A stretch of 64,000 nt of DNA, taken from assembly GCA_016271365.2 (NCBI GenBank), contig CM057456.1, positions 161,622,501 through 161,686,500 on the forward strand. Reading direction: 5' to 3'. Origin of the DNA: Neoceratodus forsteri (taxonomy: Eukaryota > Chordata > Ceratodontiformes > Ceratodontidae). Numbering within the stretch: position 1 is the stretch's first letter; every line of letters begins with the position of its first letter. The position numbers and the translations under genes are program-made. Positions 35,826-45,750 of the stretch are shown here, piece by piece. Below the pieces are notes generated by a model. That model was given only the letters and a program-made list of their open reading frames with translations, was not told the origin of the DNA and did not search any database.

Positions 35826-36029
35826 GCACAGAACTGAGGTGGAGGAGGACCCAGCGGCCGTTTCTGGCCAACTTGTGGGTGGCACCAACAGTGCCGGCCC
35901 CCCTCCTCCTCCAAAAAAAAAAAATAGTCTCCCGCTTGGTGCCTGTCGCTGGCAGACACCCAATAGTGATGGAATGGTGAAGATACACAGGAAGATCAAG
36001 AATTACGGTAGGTACGTAATTTTCATTTC
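35826..36029. repeat. DIRS-4 right inverted terminal repeat
   Basis: Starts near GCACAGAACTGAGGTGGAGG and contains an A run and CAGACACCCAATAGTGATGG. It ends AAGAATTACGGTAGGTACGT plus about ten bases, and is inverted relative to 18293-18490. Confidence 0.85.
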
Positions 36030-38308
36030 TACGCAGTCTTATGGCCTTAAATTTCTTAAGTGCTGGATGAGGGTCATAGTCTTCAAGTTCAGCTCCTTCT
36101 TGGGCAACCCATATGAGTTTGCTCACAGTGTCAGCCTTTAGAGAACATCTACCTTTTGGTTTTGTTTTGTACAGAAAACCCTCTTTCACATGCCAGTGAT
36201 GTAACAGGTGACACAAGTAAAATCTTGGCCATTGTAACAAAATCTGGGAATACATCTGAATAGTTCTCAAATGCATCTTGGCAGACACTGCTGAACAAAG
36301 TCCATCCTTTTTTAGATTTCAGAACAAGTTTGAATTGTCTGTAGTCTTTCTCAGCCCTGTCTTGGTCAATAAGTGCTGGCAGTGTTTCTTCTTTCAAAGT
36401 TGTTTCTTGGAAAAAAGTGCAAACATCCTTGAGTTCCTGCAGTCCATGGTCCATTATCTTGGAGTCATGTGGGAGACACTTATGATTTAGAAGAACATTT
36501 AAGTTATGCAGCAGCTGCAGCGAAGTTGTCTCGAATCTTGTGTGAATGTTTTCAGTGAGTTGCGTCAGGTATTCCTGAGATGCGCCTGGAACTGCATTTG
36601 CAGTGCTGGCTTGTCATTCAATTTGTGATCCTGTCACATGTCAGGACGTTGGTCAAGTTCCTGAAATGTCTTCTGTAGCTCTACCCTATTCTGCTCTTTA
36701 AACTGTTGCAGTCTAGTAACTGTGGCTTCTATCATGCTGCTGGCCACCGAAATGTCAGCATTGTTCCGTTGCATGACTAAAGACAGTTTATTCACCACAT
36801 CTAAGAGATCCATGAAAAGGAAGTGCATAAGATAAAGCAGACTGATTTCAGTTTTGTGTGAAGGGCCTTTGCTTCTGCCGCAACTTTTGCTGCAGCATCA
36901 TGCTCTAGGGCTTGTAAAAGTGCAGGGTATGATATATGAATCACTTGAACTACAGTATGCAATAACTTGCAGGTTCTTTTTAGGGACAGATATCTGATAC
37001 TGTCATCATTGAGTGTTTCCTGGAAGAAACACAAGGCATTGTACCGTACTGCAGAGTTGCTATAGTATCTGTACACATTTTTGATGGTTACTTGATATTC
37101 ATTGAATACGTGGTTGTCTCGACATGCTTGTCCTGCTGCCAGTGCCAGTCTGCAGGCAACACACTGGATCTGAATCAGCCTTGGGTTGACTTGCTGTCTT
37201 AACTTTGCACCCACCCCATTGTGCATTCCAGTCTTGATGCTGGCATTGTCACTTGCTAGTGTGATGATCTTGATAGGGTCAACTGCATTAGCAGAACACA
37301 CACTTAACAGTTCTCCCACAATTGTGTCTGCCTTCCCATCAGGTATTGCAGTGCAGTCAGTGAAAGGAATTTTGGCCTGTGCACCATGTATGCACGTCAC
37401 ATAAATGTTCAGCTTTTTGTGAATTGTTACTTCAGTGGTTTCATCCACTGTTACCCCAAGAAACGGAGAACCTGCTAAGTGAGCTTTGATTTCTTCCTGT
37501 AGGACTTCGTTTATGGAGTCGAGCATGTCACATCTTGCATCCCAACCAGAGTAGATTGTTCCACTGTCTTGCAAGGCTGGACAGCTATTTTATTTCTGTG
37601 GATGTAAAACACCATCAGTGTCATTCCACAAGCAACAGCTGCCCTGTGCCCCGGCCCGAAAGATTCCATTCCTCACCTGTAGAGCTATCAGTGTTTCAGA
37701 CTGGTTCAAGTGATTGCCCTTGTATGGTAAGGTAGTACATTGTCAGTAACTGAACATCTTTACTGTCATCCTTTGCCTCAGGACCTGAGATCTGCTTCTT
37801 AAGTGTCACTGGCAGAGACCATTTTTCTGCTGTTTTCTTTCCAGTGTGCACCAGTAAATGTTCTCTGTTTCTTTCATGTCTGTAGAAGGCAGATACTTGC
37901 AGATTGGTTGTGTCAGTTGTGGCAAATGGATTGTTTTTGCCACCTTTTTTACAGCAACTGCATTTCCCAACAGTATTCCCCTCTACTTCCTCCTTTACGA
38001 GCCATGGAAATAATTGTCCAGCTGTCCCTTCACAAACTTAATTTCTTGTTTTTAGTAGATGCAGTCTGTTCAGACTGCTTACCATTTTCAGTTGCAACAT
38101 TCACAATGTCATTCTCCTGAGATGTGATTAAGGCACACTCCGAGGATGATGATGTTTTTTGTTCCTTGTCCTTTGGTGTGGAGGATTCTCCTCCACCAAA
38201 ACAATCAGTAAGGCTTTGTTGAGACATGCTGTGTGCCGCTCATGAGGCTTCCCCAGCTTCTTCACTCTCCTCCTCATCCTCTCCTGGCTGCAGTGCACTC
38301 CACTGAAG
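36030..38308 (-). pseudogene. hAT transposon remnant with zinc finger and transposase
   Basis: On the minus strand the element seems to start at 38308 with CAGTGGAGTGCACTG, a hAT-like terminus. A short N-terminal frame (MSQQSLTDCFGGGE, 38227) is followed, in broken frames, by a zinc-finger-like region near 37960 (CSCCKKGGK ... FYRHERNREHLLVH). 37574-36801 is open and carries the RNase H-like transposase core: LGVTVDETTEVTIHKKL with the first catalytic D and LASDNASIKTGMHNGVG with the second. 36454-36149 has the hAT dimerisation end (SLACERGFSVQNKTKR). It resembles the KIAA1586/ZNF862-like hAT group. It is cut by DIRS-4 after FKAIRLR, and its distal end was not found. Confidence 0.8.
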
Positions 38309-38722
38309 AAAATAATTGGGCCAAGGGCAGACCCTTGAGGGACACCTAAGCAAATTGGGAGAGGAAGTCACTAGTATGGACAGTTTGAGACTTGCCCTCT
38401 TGGTAGGACTGTAACCACTGAACTGAGGATGTGGAGAGTCCAACTGCCTTAAGCTTGTCCATGAGAATGAAGTGGGCAACAATGGTGAACACTTTGGACA
38501 AGTCGGCAAAGATGGTGGAGGGGACTAGGTCCTGATCCATGTCTGAGAGAATAGTGTCAGTGAGCTAGAGGAGAGAGAGATGGAGCTAGAGTGGGACTTC
38601 CTGAAGACAGACTGGAAAGGAGTAAAGAGGAAGGTTAAATTAAGAAAAGTGGAGAGTTGAGAGGGAGAACAAGTTGTTTCTGAAGTTTAGCTTAACTAGG
38701 GAGTAGAGAGATAGGATGGTAG
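38309..38722 (-). pseudogene. L2/Rex1-type LINE, RT palm (segment 3)
   Basis: The minus strand reads FQSVFRKSHSSSISLL, then STIFADLSKVFTIVAHFILM and DKLKAVGLSTSSVQWLQSY, then GVPQGSALGPIIF in a second frame. These are palm motifs of an L2/Rex1-type reverse transcriptase, just before the expected YADD. The sequence stops at the hAT terminus, so the catalytic box and 3' end are missing. It continues upstream at 45037-45750, beyond DIRS-2. Confidence 0.75.
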
Positions 38723-38912
38723 ATCTTACTTCCAGAGGGCTGTTGCAGTAGGTAATTACATATAGGACTGACACCGGCAGGCGAAGGACCCCACGGAAAA
38801 AGTTCTAGCTAGCAGTCCCTGGCGAGGGACCGCCCTCACGTCAGGTGACCGGCGTCAGGAGACGTCTGTATAAAGGGGTGGTCCCTCACGCCCACCTCCC
38901 AGTTCTTTCCCA
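38723..38912. repeat. DIRS-2 left inverted terminal repeat
   Basis: ATCTTACTTCCAGAGGGCTG to about CCAGTTCTTTCCC. It is inverted relative to 44818-45000 and includes GGTAATTACATATAGGACTG. Confidence 0.9.
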
Positions 38913-38999
38913 CCGTTAACTCATGCCAGCGCCTCACGGAAAAGTTCCTTGCTCGTCAGGCTCCTTGATTATTTACCGAGTTATTCGCTTTTCTTAGTA

Positions 39000-41593
39000 A
39001 GCGTAAGTCGTGCGTTGGTGTATGTCAGTCCCTACACCCTCCGTATAACAAAAATAAGTGTGACTCATGTGGCGCTCAACTCTCGACAAGACAAGAACGG
39101 CCATTCCCTGTGCCTTTTTTGCCTAGGCCCCGACCAGCAAGTAGAGAAGTGCCAGCACTGCCTGAGTTTCAACGCAGCCACCCAGAGAAGGCGGCAGCAG
39201 TCCCTGGAAGCCCACATTCTCAAAAAGAAGATGAGCTCCATGGAAAAAGAACTCAACAAACTTCACAGGCGTCAACTTCCCCTGAAGGCCATCGCAAGAG
39301 AAAGGACAAAGAAAAGCACCGGGACAAGGGCTCCTCTCCCACTGTGACTTCCTTGGAAGTCGCCGTGTTGAAGGTAACGTCCCCTCCCGGGGGACCGCTC
39401 CTCGACGGCTGCCTTAGAGGCTTCTAAGGCGGTGGCGGCCCACCCATCTGGCTCGTGCTCGAGGCCCTTCAGGCGCCTCAGGCTCTTGGAGGCCTCCGCC
39501 CCCCTGGTAAAGCCGTGGCCTCGCGGCCTACCGGTGCGGGCGACTCCAATAAGCCAGACGTCGGCTCCTCCGACGTCCGCACGGAGAAGGTCGGTAAGTC
39601 ACCCGACCCTTCGGGGTGGCGCGCACCCCTCTTCCGCCAGACCAGGTCGCCACTCCTTCGCGGCCTGCCTGGCGAGGCTGAAGTCGGACGCCTGGCCCCT
39701 CCGCGCCTCCCGGATCCCGCTGTAAGACGACGCCGGTCTGCCCGACATCCGCACAGCGGATGAGCTGGACGCCGGACCTCCCACATCCGTCATTCCAGGC
39801 TCCCCTGCACCTTCACTGCCCTCCGGGGACCCTGAGTCTCCTCAGCCCGACCCTGGGATTTTTCCCCTCCTCCCGGGCGACGCTTGAGGTCCCTATCCCT
39901 CCGTCAGACCAACCTCCTGCTGATCTGACGTCCGCCTCCGGACACTCAGCCCCAACGCCGCACCTCGCCGCTGGTCTGACGTCTGGTAGTGCCGACTCCA
40001 GGCGACATCCCGCCCCGGATGCCGCCCGTCGCCGGGCCCTCCACCTTCTGGGCCTTCTGCCCAGTTCTGCCTCGCGGGCCATCTGCTCGCAGCTACCCTG
40101 GCTCCCCGGTACCACCCCACTGTGGATCCGACGCCCGCTCGCATCTGGACCGCAGTATCCGATGCCGCCTATCCGACGCCATAGTACCCGACGCCAGGCT
40201 TCCCGCCCGGGTTATGGATACGTGACTTATGGGTATAACCCATACCCTTATCCCTCCTCCTCCTCCTACCGCCCCCCAGCCGCCGTGGATTTGCAGGAGA
40301 TCAGGCCTCCTGGTGGGCTGAGGCCAAGGCTCAGCTTACCAGAGAGGTGGAGAATCCTTCATCACGACGGGCGGTACCTGGTTCCCGTGATGTCCACGGC
40401 GACAAACTCCTCACCTCCTCCGGACACCAGGGCTAAACCCTCTGAGTCCAGAGAGGGGCAGGACACGCTTCCCCGAGGGCTTCCCAAAGGGTCCGTTCCT
40501 CCCCCTAGACGGGAAAGGGAGTCATCTTCCTCTTCATTTTCTTCCTCTTCCTCCTCGGACGCCTCCGACGGCTGCTCCAAGAAGGACGATGAGCCACGCT
40601 CTCTGTCAAAACCCAGGCCAAGGACTCCTCCGAAGTCTCCTCCGGAGGATCCTTCTTTCACGGAGCTGCTACGTAAAATCCAGGCAGTGCACAAGTGGCA
40701 ATCCTTGGAGCCAGATCCACAGCAGGTGAAACTTCGAGCATCTGGATCTGCCTGTGACAGCTCCCACCTTGGTGCCACCCTGGATCGAGCCTCACGCCCA
40801 CCTTGTTACCACTATTTGGAAACAACCGTTGGCATTAGCTCCTCTTCCATGGAAGTCGAACAGGCTATACCAGGCTCCCGAGGGTGTTGACTTTCTGGAT
40901 TCTCACCCTCGAGCTGACTCTGTCATGATTAGCGCAGCTCACGGCCGAACAGCTAGTCCAAGACATCTTAGCTCGTCGCCACCTGATAAAGAATCTCACC
41001 TTCTGGACCAGTATGGCAAGAAGATTTTCGCTTCTTCCATGCTGGGGATCAGGGCCCTGAACTATGTCGGTCACATGGGGGATTACCAGAAGGCAATTCT
41101 TACCAAGGTGGAAACCAAATTGGACTCGCTGCCGGACTCTCAAGTCAAGCAGGAACTGTCTGACCTCGTCCGTTCTGCACGTTCAGCCAGTCGACACATG
41201 CTTCGTGCGACCTACGATGCAGTGGACACTGCTGGACGGAGCTCAGCTTTCGCCGTAGGCTCACAACGTCATGCTTGGCTCCGTGTGTCAGGGTTGGTCG
41301 CGGAAGTGCAGTCCGCTATACAGGAAGTGCCCTTCTGGGGTTCGGTGCTCTTCGGAGGTGATGGCAAAGACATTATCACCGATCTGCAGGAGAAGGGGAC
41401 GGCACTAAAGTCCGTCGACTCTGTGTACCATCCCCATCAGTCACAGCGCCGTCCCTTTCGCAGACGGAATCGACCAAAGGCAAAATCTCCAGGAAAGCGG
41501 ACCACTAAACGCTGGGCCCCCACAGCTGCCAAACCCCCTCTGCCCAAAAAAGCAGCGGGTGCTTCAGCTATGGCACTGCCCCACACCACCTGA
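39000..41593 (+). pseudogene. DIRS-2 gag-like region
   Basis: The N-terminal cysteine cluster is split by one frameshift near 39085: KCDSCGAQL in one frame, then GHSLCLFCLGPDQ and EKCQHC in the next. A basic coil follows (RRRQQSLEAHILKKKMSSME). The middle is proline/serine/aspartate-rich with shifts, open at 39760-40890. The last part, 40754-41593, is open and holds the gag core: PPDKESHLLDQYGKKIF, GIRALNYVGHMGDYQKAIL, ASRHMLRATYDAVDTAGR, and an arginine/lysine-rich tail that may bind nucleic acid. It is the best preserved DIRS gag here. The start codon is uncertain. Confidence 0.75.
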
Positions 41594-41692
41594 CTCCTTC
41601 CCTCTCCCACAGCCTCTGGGCTTCCCGGAGGAACCGGTAGGAGGGAGGTTTTCACTCCACCTTCCGGGCTGGGAGAGGATAACATCAGATTC

Positions 41693-43500
41693 TTGGGTGC
41701 TCCAGCTAATAGCAGAAGGACACTCGATAGAGTTTCTACAGAACCCACCTTGTCACCCTCCCCAAAGGTTGTCATACTCTCGGGAACATCTTCTTCTGGT
41801 CCAGGAAGAGATTTCAGCACTGTCGCTGAAAGAGGCGATGGAACCTGTCCCCTTCCCCTTCAGGGAACGGGTTACTATTCCCACTTCTTCCTGGTCCCGA
41901 AGAAGACAGGAGATGTAAGACCTATCCTAGATCTCAGTTCCCTGAACTTATTCGTGGAATACAAGAGGTTCAGAATGCTCTCTCTGCAAAGCCTTCTCCC
42001 CTCCTCCATTCGGGTCAGTGGCTGTGCGCTCTGGATATGCAGGATGCTTACCTGCATATATCCATTCGCCTGTCCCACCGCAAATATCTCCATTTTGCTT
42101 TCCAGGGGGACCACTACCAGTTCAAGGCACTCCCATTTGGCCTCCCCTCGGCTCCCCGAGTATTTACCAAATGCCTTGCGGTGGTGGCGGCCTACCTGCA
42201 TACTCGGGGAGTGCAGGTTTTCCCGTACCTGGACAACTGGCTCCTGGCGGCCTCGTCCAGGGAGGAACTCCTGCGCTGCCTCTCCCTTACCCAGCAGGTC
42301 TTTGCCTGCCTGGGCATTACCATCAACCATTCCAAGTCTCACTTGATCCCATCCCAGAGACTCCAGTTTATTGGTGCGATACTGGACATGACCCTGGGCA
42401 GGGCCTTCCTGCCACCGGACAGGGCGGCCACTATTCAGACTCAGGTAAGCCTGTTGTCCGGCTGCAGGCGAGTCACTGCAAGGTCGGTTCTTCGCCTTCT
42501 CGGGCTCATGGCGGCTGCTATCCTGACAGTTCCTTGCGCTCGACTCCACATAAGGGTTTCTCAGTGGACGCTCCGCTCCCAGTGGGATGAATTGGTGGAC
42601 GACTTGGATCAGTCGGTTCTAGTCTCCTCTCCCATGGTTCGAGACTTACAGTTGTGGATGGTCAGAGAGAACCTGTTTTGGGGGGGTTCTGTTTTTCTTT
42701 CCTTCCCCCTCCCAGACTCTGACTACAGATGCCTCAGGCGAAGGTTGGGGAGCCCATCTCGGTCCTCATCGGACCCAGGGCTCTTGGTCCAAGCTCGAAC
42801 AAACTCTTCACGTCAATGTGCTATACCTTCGGGCAGTACTTTACGCCCTCCAAGCCCTCCATCTGTATCTCCTTCCAGGCCACCTAGCCGTCCAGACGGA
42901 CAATATGTGTGTGGTATGGTACATCAACAAACAGGGAGGGACTCGATCCTACCCCCTTTGTAGGGAAGCAATGAGAGTGTGGGATTGGGCAGTACAACAC
43001 GACCTTCACCTTATGGCAATTCATGTTCCGGGAGTCGACAACACCTTGGCAGACAAGCTGAGTCGCTCGTCCGCCCGGGCCCACGATTGGGAACTGGATC
43101 AAGGGATCCTAGACGATATCTTCCTACGCTGGGGCACACCACAGGTAGATCTGTTCACTTCCACTCAAAATGCAAAGCTTCCAGTCTTCTGCTCGCTCGT
43201 TCAAAAGTGAGGCATTTTCTGGAGAGACGCTCTGTCTCTAGATTGGAAGGACTTATTCGTCTATGCCTTTCCCCCAATACCTTTGATCCCACGGGTCTTG
43301 CAGAAACTTGGATCAGAAGGAGCACAAATGATTTTGATCGCTCCCTTTTGGCCCAGGCAAGTTTGGTTCTCTCTTCTGCAACAATTCTCAGAGGAACCAC
43401 CGCTTCCTCTTCCTCTGTCACACAGTTTGCTGACCAAGGATCAGGGGACCCTGGTCCATTCAGGTCTCAAGTCCCTTCAGCTTCATGCATGGCTCCTGCA
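41693..43500 (+). pseudogene. DIRS-2 reverse transcriptase / RNase H with altered catalytic box
   Basis: The fingers motif HFFLVPKKTGDVRPILDL is near 41880-41930. After one frameshift the main frame 42037-42963 covers the palm (MQDAYLHISIRLSHRKYLHF, LPFGLPSAPRVFTKCLAVV). The catalytic box reads YLDN at 42226-42237 instead of YLDD, so one of the two metal-binding aspartates is lost. After another shift, RNase H motifs appear: TLTTDASGEGWG, VQTDNMCVVWYINKQGG (42818-43210) and NTLADKLSRS. A stop near 43208 interrupts the tail. The product would not be an active polymerase. Confidence 0.9.
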
Positions 43501-43519
43501 GACATAGCTCAGGCCTGCT

Positions 43520-44665
43520 TTGGAGCTTCTGCCCCAGGTGGCGGAGATTCTGGTAGAGGCTAGGAAACCCTCCACGAGGTCTACCTATGCCATGAAGTGG
43601 AAAATATTCACAATCTGGGCTGCTTCAAAAGACCATGAGCCTTTCTCCTGCCCCGTTGATCGTCTGCTGGAGTACCTGCGCCATCTCTTTGATCTGGGTC
43701 TTAGTCACTCTTCTCTTAAAGTCCACATGGTGGCCATTTCGGCCTAGCATGTTCCCTTTGCAGACAGAATGCTTGCTCAGCTGGAAGTTTCTAAGACTTT
43801 TCTTAGAGGAGTTCTCCATCTGAGACCCCCTATCCGAGTCCATGCTCCTTCTTGGGATTTGAATTTTGTTCTTGAGAAACTTACTCTGCCTCCTTTTGAA
43901 CCAGCAGTTTCCACAGATTTGAAGTTCCTTTCTTGGAAGACACTTTTTCTTGTGTCCATCACCTCTGTTTGGAGGATTTCTGAGCTCCAGGCCCTGATGT
44001 GTAAAATTCCATACTTGATTTTTCACAAGGAATGTGTGGCTCTGCGTACCAATCCTAAGTTTCTCCCCAAGGTGGTAGCGGAATCTACTGTGAACCAGTC
44101 CATAGAGTTACCCGTTTTCTTTACGCAGTACTCCAACCAAGGGGAGTATTTGTTCCATACTATGGACGTTCACCGGATTCTGAGATACTACACTAACAGG
44201 ACGAAGGATCTCAGAAAGACAGATCAACTGTTTGTCTCTCTTGCACCCAAAAGAGAAGGCAATGCTGTTTCTAAGCAATGCCTTTCTAAATGGTTGGCTC
44301 ATTACATCACTTTCTGTTATGACAAGTACAACAAGACCCTTCCGGGTCAAGTAAGAGGCCACTCCACCAGAGGAGTCACTGCCTCAGAGGCTTGTTTCAA
44401 GAATGTGTCAGCGGCAGACATCTGTGCTGCCACCACTTGGACTTCCGTCCATACCTTTACAAAACATTACAGTTTGGATATTGCCTCACGGCAGAGCAGG
44501 CTTCAGGCTGGCTGTTCTGCAAGGCCTCCTTTCTTAAAGGCCTTCACAGCTTGGGGATCTACTCTGAGTAGCTTTCCTCCTCCCGTATGCTTCTTCTTGT
44601 TCCAGACTGCTTGGGACTCAGTCCTATATGTAATTACCTACACAAGAGCCCTCTCAGTAAGATAG
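43520..44665 (+). pseudogene. DIRS-2 tyrosine recombinase, one in-frame stop
   Basis: The frame starts without ATG just after the RNase H frame and is interrupted only by a TAG at 43745-43747. The core-binding part has KPSTRSTYAMKWKIFTIW. The catalytic boxes are WRISEL (first arginine), RGHSTRG (H-x-x-R) and FTKHYSLDIA (tyrosine). The frame runs about 70 codons past the tyrosine into the ICR, ending at 44665. This is the most complete recombinase in the window; a single base change would account for its loss. Confidence 0.9.
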
Positions 44666-44730
44666 TACAGTTCGTAAGAACTTCACGTAACAGTAGATCT
44701 TCAGAGAGGCTCTTGCAGTAGGTAATACTC
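44622..44730. repeat. DIRS-2 internal complementary region
   Basis: TATGTAATTACCTACACAAG and CCCTCTCAGTAAGATAGTAC match the left end in reverse. CGTAACAGTAGATCTTCAGA and GCTCTTGCAGTAGGTAAT match the right end in reverse. Confidence 0.9.
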
Positions 44731-44817
44731 TTCCTGCCCTCCATTCCCCTAAGCTTTTTCGCTCCTTTTCCATTTAAGAAAATATCCGCTTCACCTGCCT
44801 GGCTCTGTTAGCCCTGG

Positions 44818-45036
44818 CGGAAAGAACTGCAAGCAGGGAGCATGAGGGACCGCCTTTATACAGACGCCTCCTGATGCTGGTCACCTGATTTGGGGCGGGT
44901 CCTTGCCAGGGACTACTAGCTAGAAATTTTTCCGTGGGGTCCTGATGCCTGCCGGCGTCAGTCCTATATGTAATTACCTACTGCAAGAGCCTCTTTCGAA
45001 GATCTACTGTTACGGTAAGTTCTTATGTAACTGTAC
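44818..45036. repeat. DIRS-2 right inverted terminal repeat
   Basis: From GCGGAAAGAACTGCAAGCAG to TTCTTATGTAACTGTAC. It is inverted relative to the left ITR with about 40 extra terminal bases. Confidence 0.88.
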
Positions 45037-45750
45037 TTTTCCAGGAGAAGAGAGACCACCCTCTTTAGGAAGGAGGCTGACTGTAGCCAGTTTTCCGTGT
45101 GTTAGAGACTGTGGATAAGGAGATGGATAGATTGGAAAGGTAGATGATATGGAAGGCAGTGGCATGAGCCGAGAGCTATAGGAGCTTGGGGTCAAGATCA
45201 TTAGAGCTTCCACTCTGTGGGGGTGCAGCAGGGGTAGTAAAAGAAGAGGAAAAAAGGGAGGGGGCTATAAGGAGGATGAAGGAGAAGAGAGACAGGGGAG
45301 GGGAGGGAAGTAGAAGGAAGATAGAAAAGGGAATTAAAGGAGGTAGGGATTGCAACAGGGTCAGAGATAGGAAAGTTGACCAGCTTTAGAATGGGGGAGG
45401 GGACTGGGTTGGAGGGGAGAAAAGGGCATGGATTACTATCCAGAACTTAGGTGGTAAGGTTGTTCTGAAGTGTGCATACAAAGTATTTGGACTTCGCAAG
45501 CATAGCAGCTCTAGTACAGGCGTTATGAAAGGCTCGACAAATAGTAGAGTCGGAAGGGGAGCCACTGGATTTGTAGGACCTCCAGACAAGGTCACACAAA
45601 TGGTAACAAGCCAGGAACTCTGCTGAGAACCATGAGTGGTGAGATCCTCCAACCCTTCTTCTTCTAAAGGGGGCATGATGCTCCCAGACAGGCAGATATG
45701 AATTTGGAGGAGGAGAAGAATTTGAGGGCATTTACACAAGGGAGGTAGTA
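45037..45750 (-). pseudogene. L2/Rex1-type LINE, linker between EN and RT (segment 2)
   Basis: The minus strand reads RRVGGSHHSWFSAEFLACY and later CTRAAMLAKSKYFVCTLQNN, the typical PWF..EL ... AKS.YF linker of L2/Rex1-type LINEs. VSLLPKEGG near 45080 follows, at the start of the RT domain. DIRS-2 interrupts it on the left and CR1 on the right. Stops and shifts are present. Confidence 0.7.

Larger units (their letters stand above)
18293..36029 (+). mobile_element. DIRS-4, non-autonomous DIRS element split by an L1
   Basis: The left end (18293) and right end (36029) are inverted copies of each other, and the ICR at 34825-34925 is complementary to both. Between them, 18668-32360 is a foreign L1. 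With the L1 removed the element is about 4 kb. It contains a gag-like frame and then passes directly into the ICR, without reverse transcriptase, RNase H or recombinase. It therefore looks like an internally deleted DIRS that relied on enzymes from relatives. An alternative is one-off deletion after insertion. Confidence 0.8.
38723..45036 (+). mobile_element. DIRS-2, near-complete DIRS element inside the L2-type LINE
   Basis: About 6.3 kb, with the same plan as DIRS-1: ITR, gag, RT/RNase H, tyrosine recombinase, ICR, ITR. The ends of DIRS-1 and DIRS-2 are clearly related (both have GTAGGT..TACATATAGGACTG), so they are sister families. The coding parts are less damaged than in DIRS-1 except for a changed RT catalytic box. 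The flanks are parts of one LINE on the other strand. Confidence 0.92.

Noticed and set aside
39760..40890. 376-codon frame as a host gene
   Set aside because: It is the middle section of DIRS-2 gag between the cysteine cluster and the gag core.
42818..43210. RNase H-like gene independent of the RT
   Set aside because: It follows the RT frame after one frameshift and has the same order in DIRS-1 and DIRS-3.
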